Origin: DAOSEC01 sp035362935
Lineage (GTDB): Bacteria > Bacillota_I > Bacilli_A > ML615J-28 > CAG-313
Length of the DNA: 58,601 nt
Reading direction: 5' to 3'
NCBI GenBank assembly: GCA_035362935.1
Contig: DAOSEC010000013.1
Span: forward strand, 1-58,601
The translations under genes and the position numbers were made by a program. The notes under the pieces were generated by a model. It did not search any database and was not told the DNA's origin. It saw only the letters and a program-made list of their open reading frames with translations. Positions 42,602 through 52,170 of this stretch are shown in pieces (position 1 is the stretch's first letter; the number at the start of each line of letters is the position of its first letter).

Positions 42602-44527
42602 TTATCCGGTATATCCTAAGTTCACTAACTCATCACGATATGCTTGAGCAACTGCCTCCAAAGCAACACGCGCGTTTTGCGTCGCTGGGTTATACACGAT
42701 ACGGTTCATTAATGGATAGAAACCGGTCGTTGAATTTGTCCAATGCGAACCATTACCGATTGACATTGAAACAACATGTACTAGTTCAAAATATTGTTTT
42801 GTTGGTTCTTGCACTGACATGATGGCATCCACATAGAGTTCACTATCGAATTTACCTTCTAGATAAGTACGATAAACTTCATCATTAGTCATACCTTCGT
42901 TTGCTGGTCTCATTCCCATGTATAGATCATATAGAATGTTAAATAAGATTTCGCTGTTAAGTCCGTTTTGACCAGATGTAATATTAGCAATACCCATAGT
43001 ATCTAAACCTAAGATAGGTAATTTATGGAATAATTTGTCTTGAGCATCTCCATCTCGAGTTGGATATGGAACTGCACCAATTTCAAATGTGATGTCATTA
43101 GAGAATCTCATTGAACTTCCTAAGAACCATAAGTCACCTGAATGGAACAATGTATTTCCTGATTTAAAATCGCTTGATACCGTTTGTTCAGGAGCTGGTT
43201 CCCAATATCCTAATGATTTAATGGATTGTACTTTTTCTACAATACCATAAACATTTGGAGAAGCTAACAATAATTGATAGTTTACTGGGTTTATGAAGTT
43301 ATAACCATGAGAGGTAACCATTCCCATAACAACTTCAGCAGAATCTCCACCAAATGGATATTTTCCTGCTAGAGCTGGAGAGTTTTTCGCTTGTGCTAGT
43401 AACGCCATAAATGTTGACCAATCCCATTGACCATCTAACCATAATTGTGCCGGATTTGGTAATCCTGCAGCTTCTAGTAAGTCAACGTTAAAGTACATAA
43501 ACATATCAGGTCTAGGGTCCCCGGGTGAGAATCCGTAAACTTGGCTTCTATATGTAGAAGCTTGACGATAAGGTCTTGCTTGTTCATAATCATAATCTAA
43601 GAAATATTCTTGTAATGGAACGATTGCTCCAGTTTTCGCAATTGTCGGTACCCAAGCTGATGCTAATAAATAAATATCAGCTAAACGATTGTTTTGGATG
43701 TGACCTTCAATAATCGCATTCACACGGTTTGGTCCCCATGCAGCTTCATCTCCATATTGTTTGTAGTTTAATTTCACGTTGTATGCAGCTTCTAAAGCTC
43801 TTTGGTGAGCTTGACGATCTGTTTTTCTAGTTCCTGAGAAGTTCGCATCAAATGGGTCATATTCTGTTGTTAAACCAACAGCGATATTGATGTTCATTCC
43901 TTTTCCATCAAATCCAACTTGATTGAAATCCCAATTCCAGTTTGGATCTGTTCCACCAGCTTCTTCAACTGTTACAGTGAATGTTGCTGTAAATGTTTCA
44001 TAGGTTACCGTAATTGTTTTCGTTCCAGCTGTTAGTGAATCAAATCCAGTTACTGTGTACTCACTTGCAGACAAAGTAATTTCTGTATCATCATCATATA
44101 CTTTTTTAACAACTAGTCCAGCAGCATTGAATGTTTCACTCAATTGATAAACTAACTTTGTCGGTGCCGTAATAGAAATACTAACAACTTCCGCATTTTC
44201 GTCAATTGGTGGGTTCACCGTTACTGTAAACGTTCTTGAAAACGTAAGATGAGTAATTGTAATTGTTTTTACACCTTGTGTATCGGATGCAAATGCAGAA
44301 ACAGTAAAATCAGCAGATGTTAAAGTAACTTCTGTACCATCTGATTTTTGTGCTTTTACAACCAAACCAGTTAAATCCAGTTGGTCATTTATATTATATA
44401 CCGTCTTTGTCGGAGCGGTAATTGTAATACCAGTCACTGTGACTTCATCCACTGGGGGAGTGTTATCACAAGCAATTAGCACTACTGAAAATAACATTAC
44501 TGCTATTAAAGCAAATAATTTTTTCAT
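42602..44527 (-). CDS. Family 1 sugar-binding lipoprotein with two Ig-like repeats
   Basis: 641 residues. Lipobox VVLIAC. Two Big_3-type Ig repeats (about 25-190) with TGITITAPTKTVYNINDQ and SISITAPTKLVYQLSET at their starts and TITVTYETFTATFTVTV at the second end. From about residue 200 a family 1 extracellular solute-binding domain follows (NINIAVGLTTEYDPFDANF ... RPDMFMYFNVDLLEAAGLP ... GDLWFLGSSMRF). It sits between the salvage operon and the amino-sugar genes, so its ligand is probably a peptidoglycan-derived or chitin-derived saccharide. The matching permease may be the one at the window end. A cre-like site lies upstream. Confidence 0.88.
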   Translation of the reverse strand: MKKLFALIAVMLFSVVLIACDNTPPVDEVTVTGITITAPTKTVYNINDQLDLTGLVVKAQKSDGTEVTLTSADFTVSAFASDTQGVKTITITHLTFSRTFTVTVNPPIDENAEVVSISITAPTKLVYQLSETFNAAGLVVKKVYDDDTEITLSASEYTVTGFDSLTAGTKTITVTYETFTATFTVTVEEAGGTDPNWNWDFNQVGFDGKGMNINIAVGLTTEYDPFDANFSGTRKTDRQAHQRALEAAYNVKLNYKQYGDEAAWGPNRVNAIIEGHIQNNRLADIYLLASAWVPTIAKTGAIVPLQEYFLDYDYEQARPYRQASTYRSQVYGFSPGDPRPDMFMYFNVDLLEAAGLPNPAQLWLDGQWDWSTFMALLAQAKNSPALAGKYPFGGDSAEVVMGMVTSHGYNFINPVNYQLLLASPNVYGIVEKVQSIKSLGYWEPAPEQTVSSDFKSGNTLFHSGDLWFLGSSMRFSNDITFEIGAVPYPTRDGDAQDKLFHKLPILGLDTMGIANITSGQNGLNSEILFNILYDLYMGMRPANEGMTNDEVYRTYLEGKFDSELYVDAIMSVQEPTKQYFELVHVVSMSIGNGSHWTNSTTGFYPLMNRIVYNPATQNARVALEAVAQAYRDELVNLGYTG

Positions 44528-44561
44528 CGAACATGTTCCTCCTATAATTTTTTCTTACCTA

Positions 44562-44575
44562 AGCAAGCGTTTACT
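44562..44575 (-). promoter_or_regulatory. cre-like operator of the sugar-binding lipoprotein gene
   Basis: AGTAAACGCTTGCT on the minus strand, 13 of 14 matches to the cre consensus TGWAARCGYTWNCW. It lies about 35 nt upstream of the start codon, where a bound CcpA-type repressor would block transcription. Confidence 0.65.
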
Positions 44576-44633
44576 TAGTTCTATATAATGATACCATATA
44601 TTGCATTTTTTTAAAAGAAATTTTGATAAAATA

Positions 44634-45599
44634 TTACACATTTTTTGAGTCTGTTAATGAAAACTGTGCATAACGATATGTTTTCCAAATAGAAAACCCG
44701 AATTTTTCATAAAAGGAGATTAGACTTGTCCAATCTATGACAATATCTGATACCTTTCGTTTGATTAGTTCGTTGGTTGCGTACGCAACTACGTAATATC
44801 CTAATTTGTGTTTACGATAGGCTTCATCAATTCCGAGTGGACCTATACCACCAGGTTTTGAGAATAGTGATTTCCATGTCATATTATAATTAATAATTTT
44901 GGTGTCAAAATCGTTGATGCGACAAAAACCAATTACTGTGTTTTGGTGGATTAACAGTAAATATTCTCTCCCACTACCACCTTTGTGAATGTAGTCAATT
45001 AATTCAAATGTCCATCTTCCGGGAAAGTTTTTTTCCATGAAATGAATCGTTTGCTTAAACGTTGATTCATTCATGTACTGTATTTGATAAGGATTGTCCG
45101 GTAGCTTAATCATTTCTGAGCCATCATTTATTTTCCTCATCAAATCATAAGTATCTCTGTGTAGTTCAAAGCCTCTCCGTTCGAACCATTGATAATGTTG
45201 TTTCATTTCTTTGGGAATGCCTGGGAAAAAATTATTGGGGTCTTTTCCAACCATTATTGTATTCTTTCCATATTCTTTCATTTTAGTAACAAATTGGTTG
45301 TACATTCTTGTTCCGATTCCTCGATTTCGATACTCCGGATGTACATAAATTAAACTCAACCATCCAATGCTTTCATACGTCTTTATCGCGTAATGCTCAT
45401 TCCATACTTTGCCAATGAGAAAACCCGCGAGTCTTTGATCATGAAATACACATATTGATGACTCCATGTCAAAATTAGTACAATCAAATATATTTCGGTT
45501 GATGAGTTCAATGGTCAATGGGTAATCATTTTTAAATTCATGATTCCATAGTTTCATCATTTCTTCACTATACTTTTTTTCAATTCTTTTAAATTCCAT
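44634..45599 (-). CDS. Tandem GNAT acetyltransferase
   Basis: About 321 residues with two GNAT halves. The first holds GWLSLIYVHPEYRNRGIGTRMYNQF (RNRGIG acetyl-CoA loop, near residue 85). The second holds IGPLGIDEAYRKHKLGYYVVA and a closing SFYEKFGFSIW. The acceptor is unknown; an amino sugar is plausible from the neighbours. The ATG at 45599 fits the family N-terminus MEFKRIE, but AAGAGG lies only 1 nt upstream of it, so the start is uncertain (TTG at 45650 is an alternative that runs through a terminator hairpin). Confidence 0.8.
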   Translation of the reverse strand: MEFKRIEKKYSEEMMKLWNHEFKNDYPLTIELINRNIFDCTNFDMESSICVFHDQRLAGFLIGKVWNEHYAIKTYESIGWLSLIYVHPEYRNRGIGTRMYNQFVTKMKEYGKNTIMVGKDPNNFFPGIPKEMKQHYQWFERRGFELHRDTYDLMRKINDGSEMIKLPDNPYQIQYMNESTFKQTIHFMEKNFPGRWTFELIDYIHKGGSGREYLLLIHQNTVIGFCRINDFDTKIINYNMTWKSLFSKPGGIGPLGIDEAYRKHKLGYYVVAYATNELIKRKVSDIVIDWTSLISFYEKFGFSIWKTYRYAQFSLTDSKNV

Positions 45600-45605
45600 A
45601 CCTCT

Positions 45606-45645
45606 TAAGAAAAGGGAAGATAAGTTATCTCCATCTTCCCTTCGT
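45606..45645 (-). terminator. Terminator of the 1095-residue surface protein gene
   Basis: Stem GGGAAGAT / ATCTTCCC with an 11-nt loop followed by TTTTCTT on the minus strand. Confidence 0.75.
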
Positions 45646-45670
45646 TTCAAATTTTGTTATGTGTTACGGA

Positions 45671-48600
45671 TTAACGTCTCTTTAATAATAAGATGATAAC
45701 ACCGGCACCAACACCTAATGATGAAACGGTTGCTGCTGATCCAGTAACGATTGTAGCAGTATTGTCTTGAGCAGGAATTGCTTCAACTGCTTCAACAACT
45801 GTTACTTCTAAGTCACCAAGAATATTGTTGATTAATGTTTCAAGAGCGGTTTTAGCTCCAGTAACAGATGTATCAACATCATCACCTAAGTCACCAATCA
45901 ATGTTGCTAAATGATTTCTAGCAGCTAGAATATCAGCTTCTGTTCCGCTTTCTAATGTAGCAAGAGCAGCTAATAATTCAGTCTTCATAGTGTTCATTTG
46001 AGCTGTTGTGCTTAATGTGTTAAGTTTATCCATAATTTGAGTGTTGAAGTCTGCTAATACTCTAACAGTGAATACACCGCTTGTTGAGTTACCAGTTCTA
46101 TCATACACTTCGTATTCAACTACATATAAACCAGCGCGGTTAGCAGGAATTGGATCACTCATTTCAACGAATGGGTTGAAATCTTGTGCACCTAATAAGT
46201 TACCGTCTACGTTATCGTATGCAGTTACGAATCCATCACGAATGTTGAACAATGCACCAAATGGTAATACTAGATTTCTAGTAGAAACAACAGGAGCAGT
46301 TAAGTCAGCAACTTTTAAGAATACTTGTTTTTCTGCTCGTTTGATTCCAAAGTATTGATCAACGATCGAAATAGTGATTGGATATGTTCCAGCTTGTAAT
46401 GCTTTTGCATTGAATTCTTTATCAGTTGAGAATACTAAGTATTGAGAAATATCGTTTCCGTATCCATCAGTAGCTGTAGCAATACTTCTGATATTGAATG
46501 CATCACCTTGTGATTTTAATAATGCAAGATTATTAACTTGAATTCTTGGAGTATAAACGTTAGTTACAACGTATTTAATTCTTAATGTGAATTCTGTACC
46601 AGTAACAGTATTTTTAGTTCTCCAATCAAGGTTATACATGTACCCTGGAGCTTTTCCAGTAGTATCGATTGAGTATGTTAATGGGTTAACTGACAATGCA
46701 CCTGGCAATGTTGAGTAACCAGTTGTATAGTTAGAAGTTGCAGGCCATGCTGTTCTGTGTTCTTGAGCAAAGTAAGCAAGTAATTCATTCATAACTGTAC
46801 CTGAAGATGTAGAAACACCTGCAGCTAAAGTATTTGTGTTGAATGCCGCTGTTGCTAAAGCAGGAACTTGAGAAGCACGAACGTTAGAAATAAATGTAAT
46901 TAAGAACATCCATTTTTGTGCTGCAGCTCTATCATGATGCCACCACATATTTGCACCAGAAGTTTCACTAATCATTGAGTATCGTTCTGCATAGGCATTA
47001 GCTGGAGTGATTAGTTCAATTGTTTTTCCTGGTCCATAACGGTCGCTACGGTTAGCAATAACCCATGCGTTCCATTCTGCATAGAACTCATCGATCATTT
47101 GTTGTTTTGTTGTCCAGCTAGATGGCATTGCAACAGTTGCACCATTAACTGTAACTGTATGTTGTAATTTTGTTAAATCAGATACATATCCAGTGAAATC
47201 ATTAGGAGTTCCCCAATATTTTCCTAGAGCATCAAAGTTAACGTTATTTCTTGGAACAAATGTTGATCCTTGTAATACTTCGATAGTAACTGGAGTGATT
47301 CCTTCCATAGGAATTAATGCACCTGAGTTAACTGGTAATACAGCTTGAGGACTGAAATCATAAGTCTTAAATTGCATATTGTATTCTGCATCGCGACCAT
47401 GTTTCATACCTGTCCAATACATATCTAAGTAAGAAGCCATCATTGCAGTTCCTCTATCTAAGAATGCGAATGAATAGAACAATGCTTTGTCAGGGAAATT
47501 GAAATATTGAACTACTTGACGACGTACGCCTGCTGCTAATTGATTAGCTGCATTCGCAGGTTGTGCATTGTGGAATGCAATTTCATCTGCGGTCATAACA
47601 CCATAGTTTGCATCTCCACCAGCGTAGAATGAGTAAGCAACTTGTGCTTCTGCATCATAATAATCCCATTTGTTAGCATCCCAGTCAGTACCAAGATATC
47701 CGTTGGCATTGAATTTGTCTGGATGATCTGTTGGGTTAACTTGTGCATCCCATACGATTCTTCCTGAGAAGTATTTTGGACCGATTGGATTGTTTTCACC
47801 ATCTAATAACATTTCGCATCCAGTAAACTCTTCTGTAACTTCGATTAATCCAGTTGCAGGAGCTGCTGCGTAGCAATATTTTTCAAGAATTGATGAAACA
47901 GGAGCAATACCACGTAATGCTTTACCTTCTTTTGAGAATAGTAAGTAAGCGATATTTGCATTGTTGTTAGTTTCGTGAACTGTATTGTACCATACATCTC
48001 CACCTAAGTTGTTCATTCTCAAGAATGATAATGAAGCACTTGCAGGAGCAGATTGGTTCGCTGTAGTTGCACCTTCTTTACCACTGATAATTCTTACGTT
48101 ATCAATGTATAAACGAGATGTTGCAGTTGGAAGAACTGCTGGTAATTCAACTTCAAATTTAATTTTAACTGCACCAGTTTTGTTAACATTGTATGTGAAT
48201 TCTGTAGAAGTTAAAGCTGGTTCAAATACTTGAGCACCAACAAAATCTCCACCATCAACTGAATGAGAAACCTTAACTTTTAATCCTTCAGTTTGTGCAG
48301 AATTGAAAATAACTTTGTCAACATTGTTAACTGTAAAGTTTGATACTAAAGATCCTAGAGCTTCCGGAGTTGCTACATACCATCTCATTTGAGCTGATTG
48401 GGTACCAATAATAGCACCAGTAGTAGAAACTGTACCAAAAACCATATCCCAAGTTTGAGTTCCTGTACCTTGAGTAGCTGCTACAGCGTTATTATAAACG
48501 GTTGCTGCTGCGAATGCTGCTGGTTCAGAAGCTTCAAAACCTGTTTGGTAAACGATTTTGTCATTCATTGTAGCGGTAACGAAATGTCTGTTGTTACCTG

Positions 48601-48958
48601 CTTGGTTAATTGGAGCACCATTAGCGTCTTGATATGTCAATCCACCTGTGAAGTAAACTGAATATGTTTTACCTGTTGGTACACCTTGTGCATATTGTGG
48701 AACCAAAATTCTTGTTTCATTCCATGGATATAATCTTCCGGTTTGATATTTCGTGTCTGGTTTCGCAACATGATCATAGAAGTTAGGGAAAGTAGTATAA
48801 ATACTGTCCATAACATACAACGGAATTTCATCCGCTGTTAGAGTTGGATCAACAATAAATTTACCCGCTGCTGGTTCTGGATCAGCTGCGTATGTTGTTG
48901 TTCCAAAGAGTACAAGTGCAAAAACAAATGCACTTAAAAACGCGAAAACTCTTTTCAT
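45671..48958 (-). CDS. Large membrane-anchored surface protein, function unknown
   Basis: 1095 residues. A signal peptide ends near TYA-ADPEP. Residues about 30-760 are Asn/Thr/Ala-rich and Trp-containing; I recognise no catalytic family there (a beta-sandwich, carbohydrate-binding-like segment may lie at about 150-290). Two DUF5011-type Ig domains follow (about 790-960): RIQVNNLALLKSQGDAFNIR... and APVVSTRNLVLPFG...AYDNVDGNLLG...GLYVVEYEVYDRTGN. Then a helical, Ala/Leu-rich stalk (about 965-1050) and a C-terminal Gly-rich membrane helix ending LLLKRR. No LPXTG. It lies downstream of a perfect cre site and between amino-sugar genes, which suggests a role in binding or degrading an extracellular polymer. 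Confidence 0.8.
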   Translation of the reverse strand: MKRVFAFLSAFVFALVLFGTTTYAADPEPAAGKFIVDPTLTADEIPLYVMDSIYTTFPNFYDHVAKPDTKYQTGRLYPWNETRILVPQYAQGVPTGKTYSVYFTGGLTYQDANGAPINQAGNNRHFVTATMNDKIVYQTGFEASEPAAFAAATVYNNAVAATQGTGTQTWDMVFGTVSTTGAIIGTQSAQMRWYVATPEALGSLVSNFTVNNVDKVIFNSAQTEGLKVKVSHSVDGGDFVGAQVFEPALTSTEFTYNVNKTGAVKIKFEVELPAVLPTATSRLYIDNVRIISGKEGATTANQSAPASASLSFLRMNNLGGDVWYNTVHETNNNANIAYLLFSKEGKALRGIAPVSSILEKYCYAAAPATGLIEVTEEFTGCEMLLDGENNPIGPKYFSGRIVWDAQVNPTDHPDKFNANGYLGTDWDANKWDYYDAEAQVAYSFYAGGDANYGVMTADEIAFHNAQPANAANQLAAGVRRQVVQYFNFPDKALFYSFAFLDRGTAMMASYLDMYWTGMKHGRDAEYNMQFKTYDFSPQAVLPVNSGALIPMEGITPVTIEVLQGSTFVPRNNVNFDALGKYWGTPNDFTGYVSDLTKLQHTVTVNGATVAMPSSWTTKQQMIDEFYAEWNAWVIANRSDRYGPGKTIELITPANAYAERYSMISETSGANMWWHHDRAAAQKWMFLITFISNVRASQVPALATAAFNTNTLAAGVSTSSGTVMNELLAYFAQEHRTAWPATSNYTTGYSTLPGALSVNPLTYSIDTTGKAPGYMYNLDWRTKNTVTGTEFTLRIKYVVTNVYTPRIQVNNLALLKSQGDAFNIRSIATATDGYGNDISQYLVFSTDKEFNAKALQAGTYPITISIVDQYFGIKRAEKQVFLKVADLTAPVVSTRNLVLPFGALFNIRDGFVTAYDNVDGNLLGAQDFNPFVEMSDPIPANRAGLYVVEYEVYDRTGNSTSGVFTVRVLADFNTQIMDKLNTLSTTAQMNTMKTELLAALATLESGTEADILAARNHLATLIGDLGDDVDTSVTGAKTALETLINNILGDLEVTVVEAVEAIPAQDNTATIVTGSAATVSSLGVGAGVIILLLKRR

Positions 48959-48991
48959 AAATAATATTTCCTCCTTATTATAAAATATATT

Positions 48992-49005
48992 TGAAAGCGT
49001 TTGCT
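48992..49005. promoter_or_regulatory. Perfect cre site
   Basis: TGAAAGCGTTTGCT matches all 14 positions of TGWAARCGYTWNCW. It starts 6 nt downstream of the -10 of the surface protein gene, overlapping the likely transcription start, the usual place for CcpA repression. Confidence 0.8.
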
Positions 49006-49010
49006 ACTAT

Positions 49011-49039
49011 ATTATATCATTGATAGTACCGAAAATCAA
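49011..49039 (-). promoter_or_regulatory. Promoter of the 1095-residue surface protein gene
   Basis: TTGATT (49039-49034), 17-nt spacer, TATAAT (49016-49011). Confidence 0.85.
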
Positions 49040-49071
49040 TAGTTAATAAATAAACAAATTTCAATTTAATA

Positions 49072-49797
49072 CTATTTTAACATTTTGGCAGCGTTTTCAT
49101 CGATTATAACAATGGTATCTTTGTGTTTTTGTAATATCGATGCAGGAAAGTCTGTTGTTACCTCGCCTTTTAACAGTTTATAAGCTGCCTCAGCCTTTGA
49201 GGAACCTGAAATAAGCATTAGTATTTTTTCACTATTCATAATGTTTTTTATACCCATTGTAACGGCGTGAGTTGGTACTTCTTCAAGTGAGTTGAAGAAA
49301 CGTTTATTATCCATCCTTGTTTTTTCAGTAAGTTCAACCACAAATGTTTCTTGAGTAAAAGGAGTACCTGGTTCGTTGAATCCGATATGACCATTTGATC
49401 CAATTCCTAATAGTTGTAAATCGATTGTAGTTGAATTTAATGCTTTGTTATACGCACTACATTCTTTTTGTAAGTCATCAGATGTTGTTGATGGGATATG
49501 CACATTACTTAGGTTAATGTCGATATGATGAAACAAGTTGTCATGCATGAAGCGGTAATAACTTTGTAAATGATCTTTTGAAATTCCACAATATTCATCT
49601 AAGTTGTATGTTACAACTTCTTTAAACGACAATTTTCCATGTTTATGCATGTTGATTAATTCTTGATATGTTCCAATTGGACTACTCCCTGTTGCTAATC
49701 CTAGCACACTATTTGGTTTTTGATGAATTTGTTCTGCGATAATGTTAGCAGCGACTTTACTAAGTTCTTGATAATCTTTTACGAAAATGACATTCAT
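49072..49797 (-). CDS. nagB: Glucosamine-6-phosphate deaminase
   Basis: 241 residues. It converts GlcN-6P to fructose-6P and ammonia. GLATGSSPIGTYQEL is the phosphate loop, YNLDEYCGI carries the catalytic Asp, and LLGIGSNGHIGFNEPG is the family signature. AAAGGAGGTG precedes the ATG. It is the last gene of the second cluster, 19 nt after the GH3 gene. The partner NagA is not in the window. Confidence 0.96.
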   Translation of the reverse strand: MNVIFVKDYQELSKVAANIIAEQIHQKPNSVLGLATGSSPIGTYQELINMHKHGKLSFKEVVTYNLDEYCGISKDHLQSYYRFMHDNLFHHIDINLSNVHIPSTTSDDLQKECSAYNKALNSTTIDLQLLGIGSNGHIGFNEPGTPFTQETFVVELTEKTRMDNKRFFNSLEEVPTHAVTMGIKNIMNSEKILMLISGSSKAEAAYKLLKGEVTTDFPASILQKHKDTIVIIDENAAKMLK

Positions 49798-49816
49798 ATT
49801 TTTTCACCTCCTTTAT

Positions 49817-51382
49817 TTATAATTTGATTGGTAATTTTCCAGTAGGTTGATTACTACCTATTAATACATTTGTTAATGCTTCAAATGACAATGGACTTGC
49901 CTCATAACAACAAATATACGTATTAATGCTTGGCAAAGCGTTAATATCATATGGTGTACGCATCGATGCAACAATCACATTTGGGTTCTTCAAGGAATTG
50001 ATTAATCTACTTTGATTCGGATATAAAAACGCATTGTAACTACAATATATTACTTTATCGTATTGTGTTTCAATTTCCAATAATCGCTTAGATTCTTCCT
50101 CTGTTGGATCAATACTAATATAGTGTTTGTCACACGTTCGGTATTGTCCTAAATAATCGACAAGACTCGTCAACTCGCCTTGCGTGTTGTCTGCTAACGT
50201 CACAACTTTGATGATAGGAAACACCACTAATACATGTTCTTTTTCTTTAATAGGTAGTAGCGAGTTTGAATCCTTAACGAGTGTAATCGATCCTTGACTA
50301 ATACTTTTTGCCAAATATAGGTTTTTTTGCTTTCCGATTTTTTCCATCACTTGTTTAAAATCGCTAGTTTGATCTTCTACTCGATACTCCTGTTTAAACC
50401 GTAAAATTCGCTTCACTGATTCTTCAACCCGGCTCATCGGAATTTGACCATCTTTCACGAGGCGGATTGCTGTTTCAATAAAAGCACGTTGTGCTTTGAT
50501 GTCTCTTGCACCACATGTAATTAAGATGTCATTACCAGCATTAAACGCATGTAACACAATTTCTTCTAATGTGTAGTTGCGATGTATCGCTCCCATTGTT
50601 AAAGAATCGGTAACGATTAAACCATCAAACTTCATTTGGTTGCGGAGAAGATCGGTTAATACTTTTTTAGACATAGACGTTGGAAATTTTGGATCAATGC
50701 TTTGAAATCGTACATGACTCGACATAATCCCTGGAGCTCCTGCTTCCATTGCTTTCATAAACGGAACAAGTTCGATTTCGTACATTCGTTTTAAATCAAA
50801 ATCAACGGTAGGAAGTCCAATATGAGAATCTACATTCGTGTCTCCATGTCCTGGAAAATGTTTGAGCGAAGTCATCATATTAGCTTCATGATACCCTTTC
50901 ATCGCAGCTACTACATACTCACTAACAACACTAGGATCATCCGAATAAGATCTTACATTAATCACGGGATTGCTTGGGTTGTTGTTGATATCTGCAACTG
51001 GAGCAAAGTTAAAATTGAACCCTAAAGCTCTAAGTTCTTCTCCCATCGCTTTTGCCATCAAATAAGTATCATGAGTTGACTGATTTGCAGACATCGCCAT
51101 AGCTCCAGGAGATTGAACAACACCTGTTGTTACTCGTGTCACCATTCCACCTTCTTGATCTAAAGCAATAAATGGAGCAATATCTGCTGCTTTGTGAATA
51201 TCTTGAATTAGCTTGTGCGTTTCTTCTAGTGTACCAACATTGTCTTTAAAAAAGATAACAAGTCCAGCTTTTAATTCTTGAAGTTGGATTCGTAATTCTT
51301 CTGAAAATGTTGTTCCATAAAAAGCAAATCCAACCATTTGTCCTATTTTTTCTTCTAGAGTCATATGTTTGATGTCTTTCAT
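49817..51382 (-). CDS. GH3 beta-N-acetylhexosaminidase (second NagZ-type)
   Basis: 521 residues without signal peptide. GH3 features: DQEGGMVTRVT, KHFPGHGDTNVDSHIGLP with the Asp-His dyad, and nucleophile Asp in VTDSLTMGAI. It has the same two-domain layout as the N-terminal part of the nagZ-mupG fusion, to which it is clearly paralogous, but lacks the MupG module. It probably releases GlcNAc from imported fragments. I prefer ATG 51382 (seven bases after GGGAG). The ATG at 51388 overlaps the upstream stop. Confidence 0.9.
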   Translation of the reverse strand: MKDIKHMTLEEKIGQMVGFAFYGTTFSEELRIQLQELKAGLVIFFKDNVGTLEETHKLIQDIHKAADIAPFIALDQEGGMVTRVTTGVVQSPGAMAMSANQSTHDTYLMAKAMGEELRALGFNFNFAPVADINNNPSNPVINVRSYSDDPSVVSEYVVAAMKGYHEANMMTSLKHFPGHGDTNVDSHIGLPTVDFDLKRMYEIELVPFMKAMEAGAPGIMSSHVRFQSIDPKFPTSMSKKVLTDLLRNQMKFDGLIVTDSLTMGAIHRNYTLEEIVLHAFNAGNDILITCGARDIKAQRAFIETAIRLVKDGQIPMSRVEESVKRILRFKQEYRVEDQTSDFKQVMEKIGKQKNLYLAKSISQGSITLVKDSNSLLPIKEKEHVLVVFPIIKVVTLADNTQGELTSLVDYLGQYRTCDKHYISIDPTEEESKRLLEIETQYDKVIYCSYNAFLYPNQSRLINSLKNPNVIVASMRTPYDINALPSINTYICCYEASPLSFEALTNVLIGSNQPTGKLPIKL

Positions 51383-51384
51383 TG

Positions 51385-52170
51385 TCATTCTCCCTCTATT
51401 TGATTATCGAGTAATTTTGCATACAGTTTTAAATCTTCATATGTGGTAAATAGTGCTTCCATACCATATAAATACTTATAGTTCGTATCTTGCATCGTCT
51501 GTAAAATGGATTTAAAATCAATGTTTCCACTACCGATTGGAAGATGCTCATCTGATTCACAATGATTGTCATGGATGTGTGTATGCATCATATATTCTTT
51601 TGATTTGTGGATTACTTCGTTGATATCCAAGCCAGAGACAGCTGCGTGCCCAACATCTAGAGTAAATCCACATTGGCACTCATGAAGCACATAGATAATT
51701 TCATCTAATGTCGTCATAAATTCGAAAGGACTTACCAAATTTTCAAGCATTATCGTAATGTTATGTTGTGAAGCAAACTTTTTGATTTGCTTTATATTTT
51801 TAATTGCTACTTTGATATCTTTTTCTCTTGTTTCCAAAGTTTTTGCACGCCCCGGATGAAGCGTTGCTCGCTTCACTCCAAAACTAGAAGCATAGATAAT
51901 TGCTTGTTCTAACCTATATACCGAATCTACTTCACCATTTCCAATATTATATTCTTCTGAAAAAGGTAAGTGAAACACAAATTCAATATTTGGATATGTA
52001 AATTGTAACCATTTTATATTAGCTGAATAGCGCATGGTTTGATCCAAATCTTGTGGATTTGGATAAAATAATTCACATGCTTGATAAATTCCAGTCTCAA
52101 TTAACTGTGTACCGTAATTATGAATGTCATCAAAACTACGATTGCAATTTATCGTAAAGGATTTTTTCAT
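51385..52170 (-). CDS. Sugar-phosphate isomerase/epimerase-like TIM barrel
   Basis: 261 residues of the AP-endonuclease family 2/xylose-isomerase-like barrel. Probable metal ligands: Glu in IMLENL, Asp and His in TLDVGHA, His in MHTHIHDNH, and Glu in YGMEAL. The substrate is unknown. It overlaps the upstream phosphodiester glycosidase gene by 4 nt and is followed by the GH3 gene with a 3-nt gap or overlap, so it belongs to the amino-sugar cluster. Confidence 0.8.
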   Translation of the reverse strand: MKKSFTINCNRSFDDIHNYGTQLIETGIYQACELFYPNPQDLDQTMRYSANIKWLQFTYPNIEFVFHLPFSEEYNIGNGEVDSVYRLEQAIIYASSFGVKRATLHPGRAKTLETREKDIKVAIKNIKQIKKFASQHNITIMLENLVSPFEFMTTLDEIIYVLHECQCGFTLDVGHAAVSGLDINEVIHKSKEYMMHTHIHDNHCESDEHLPIGSGNIDFKSILQTMQDTNYKYLYGMEALFTTYEDLKLYAKLLDNQIEGE

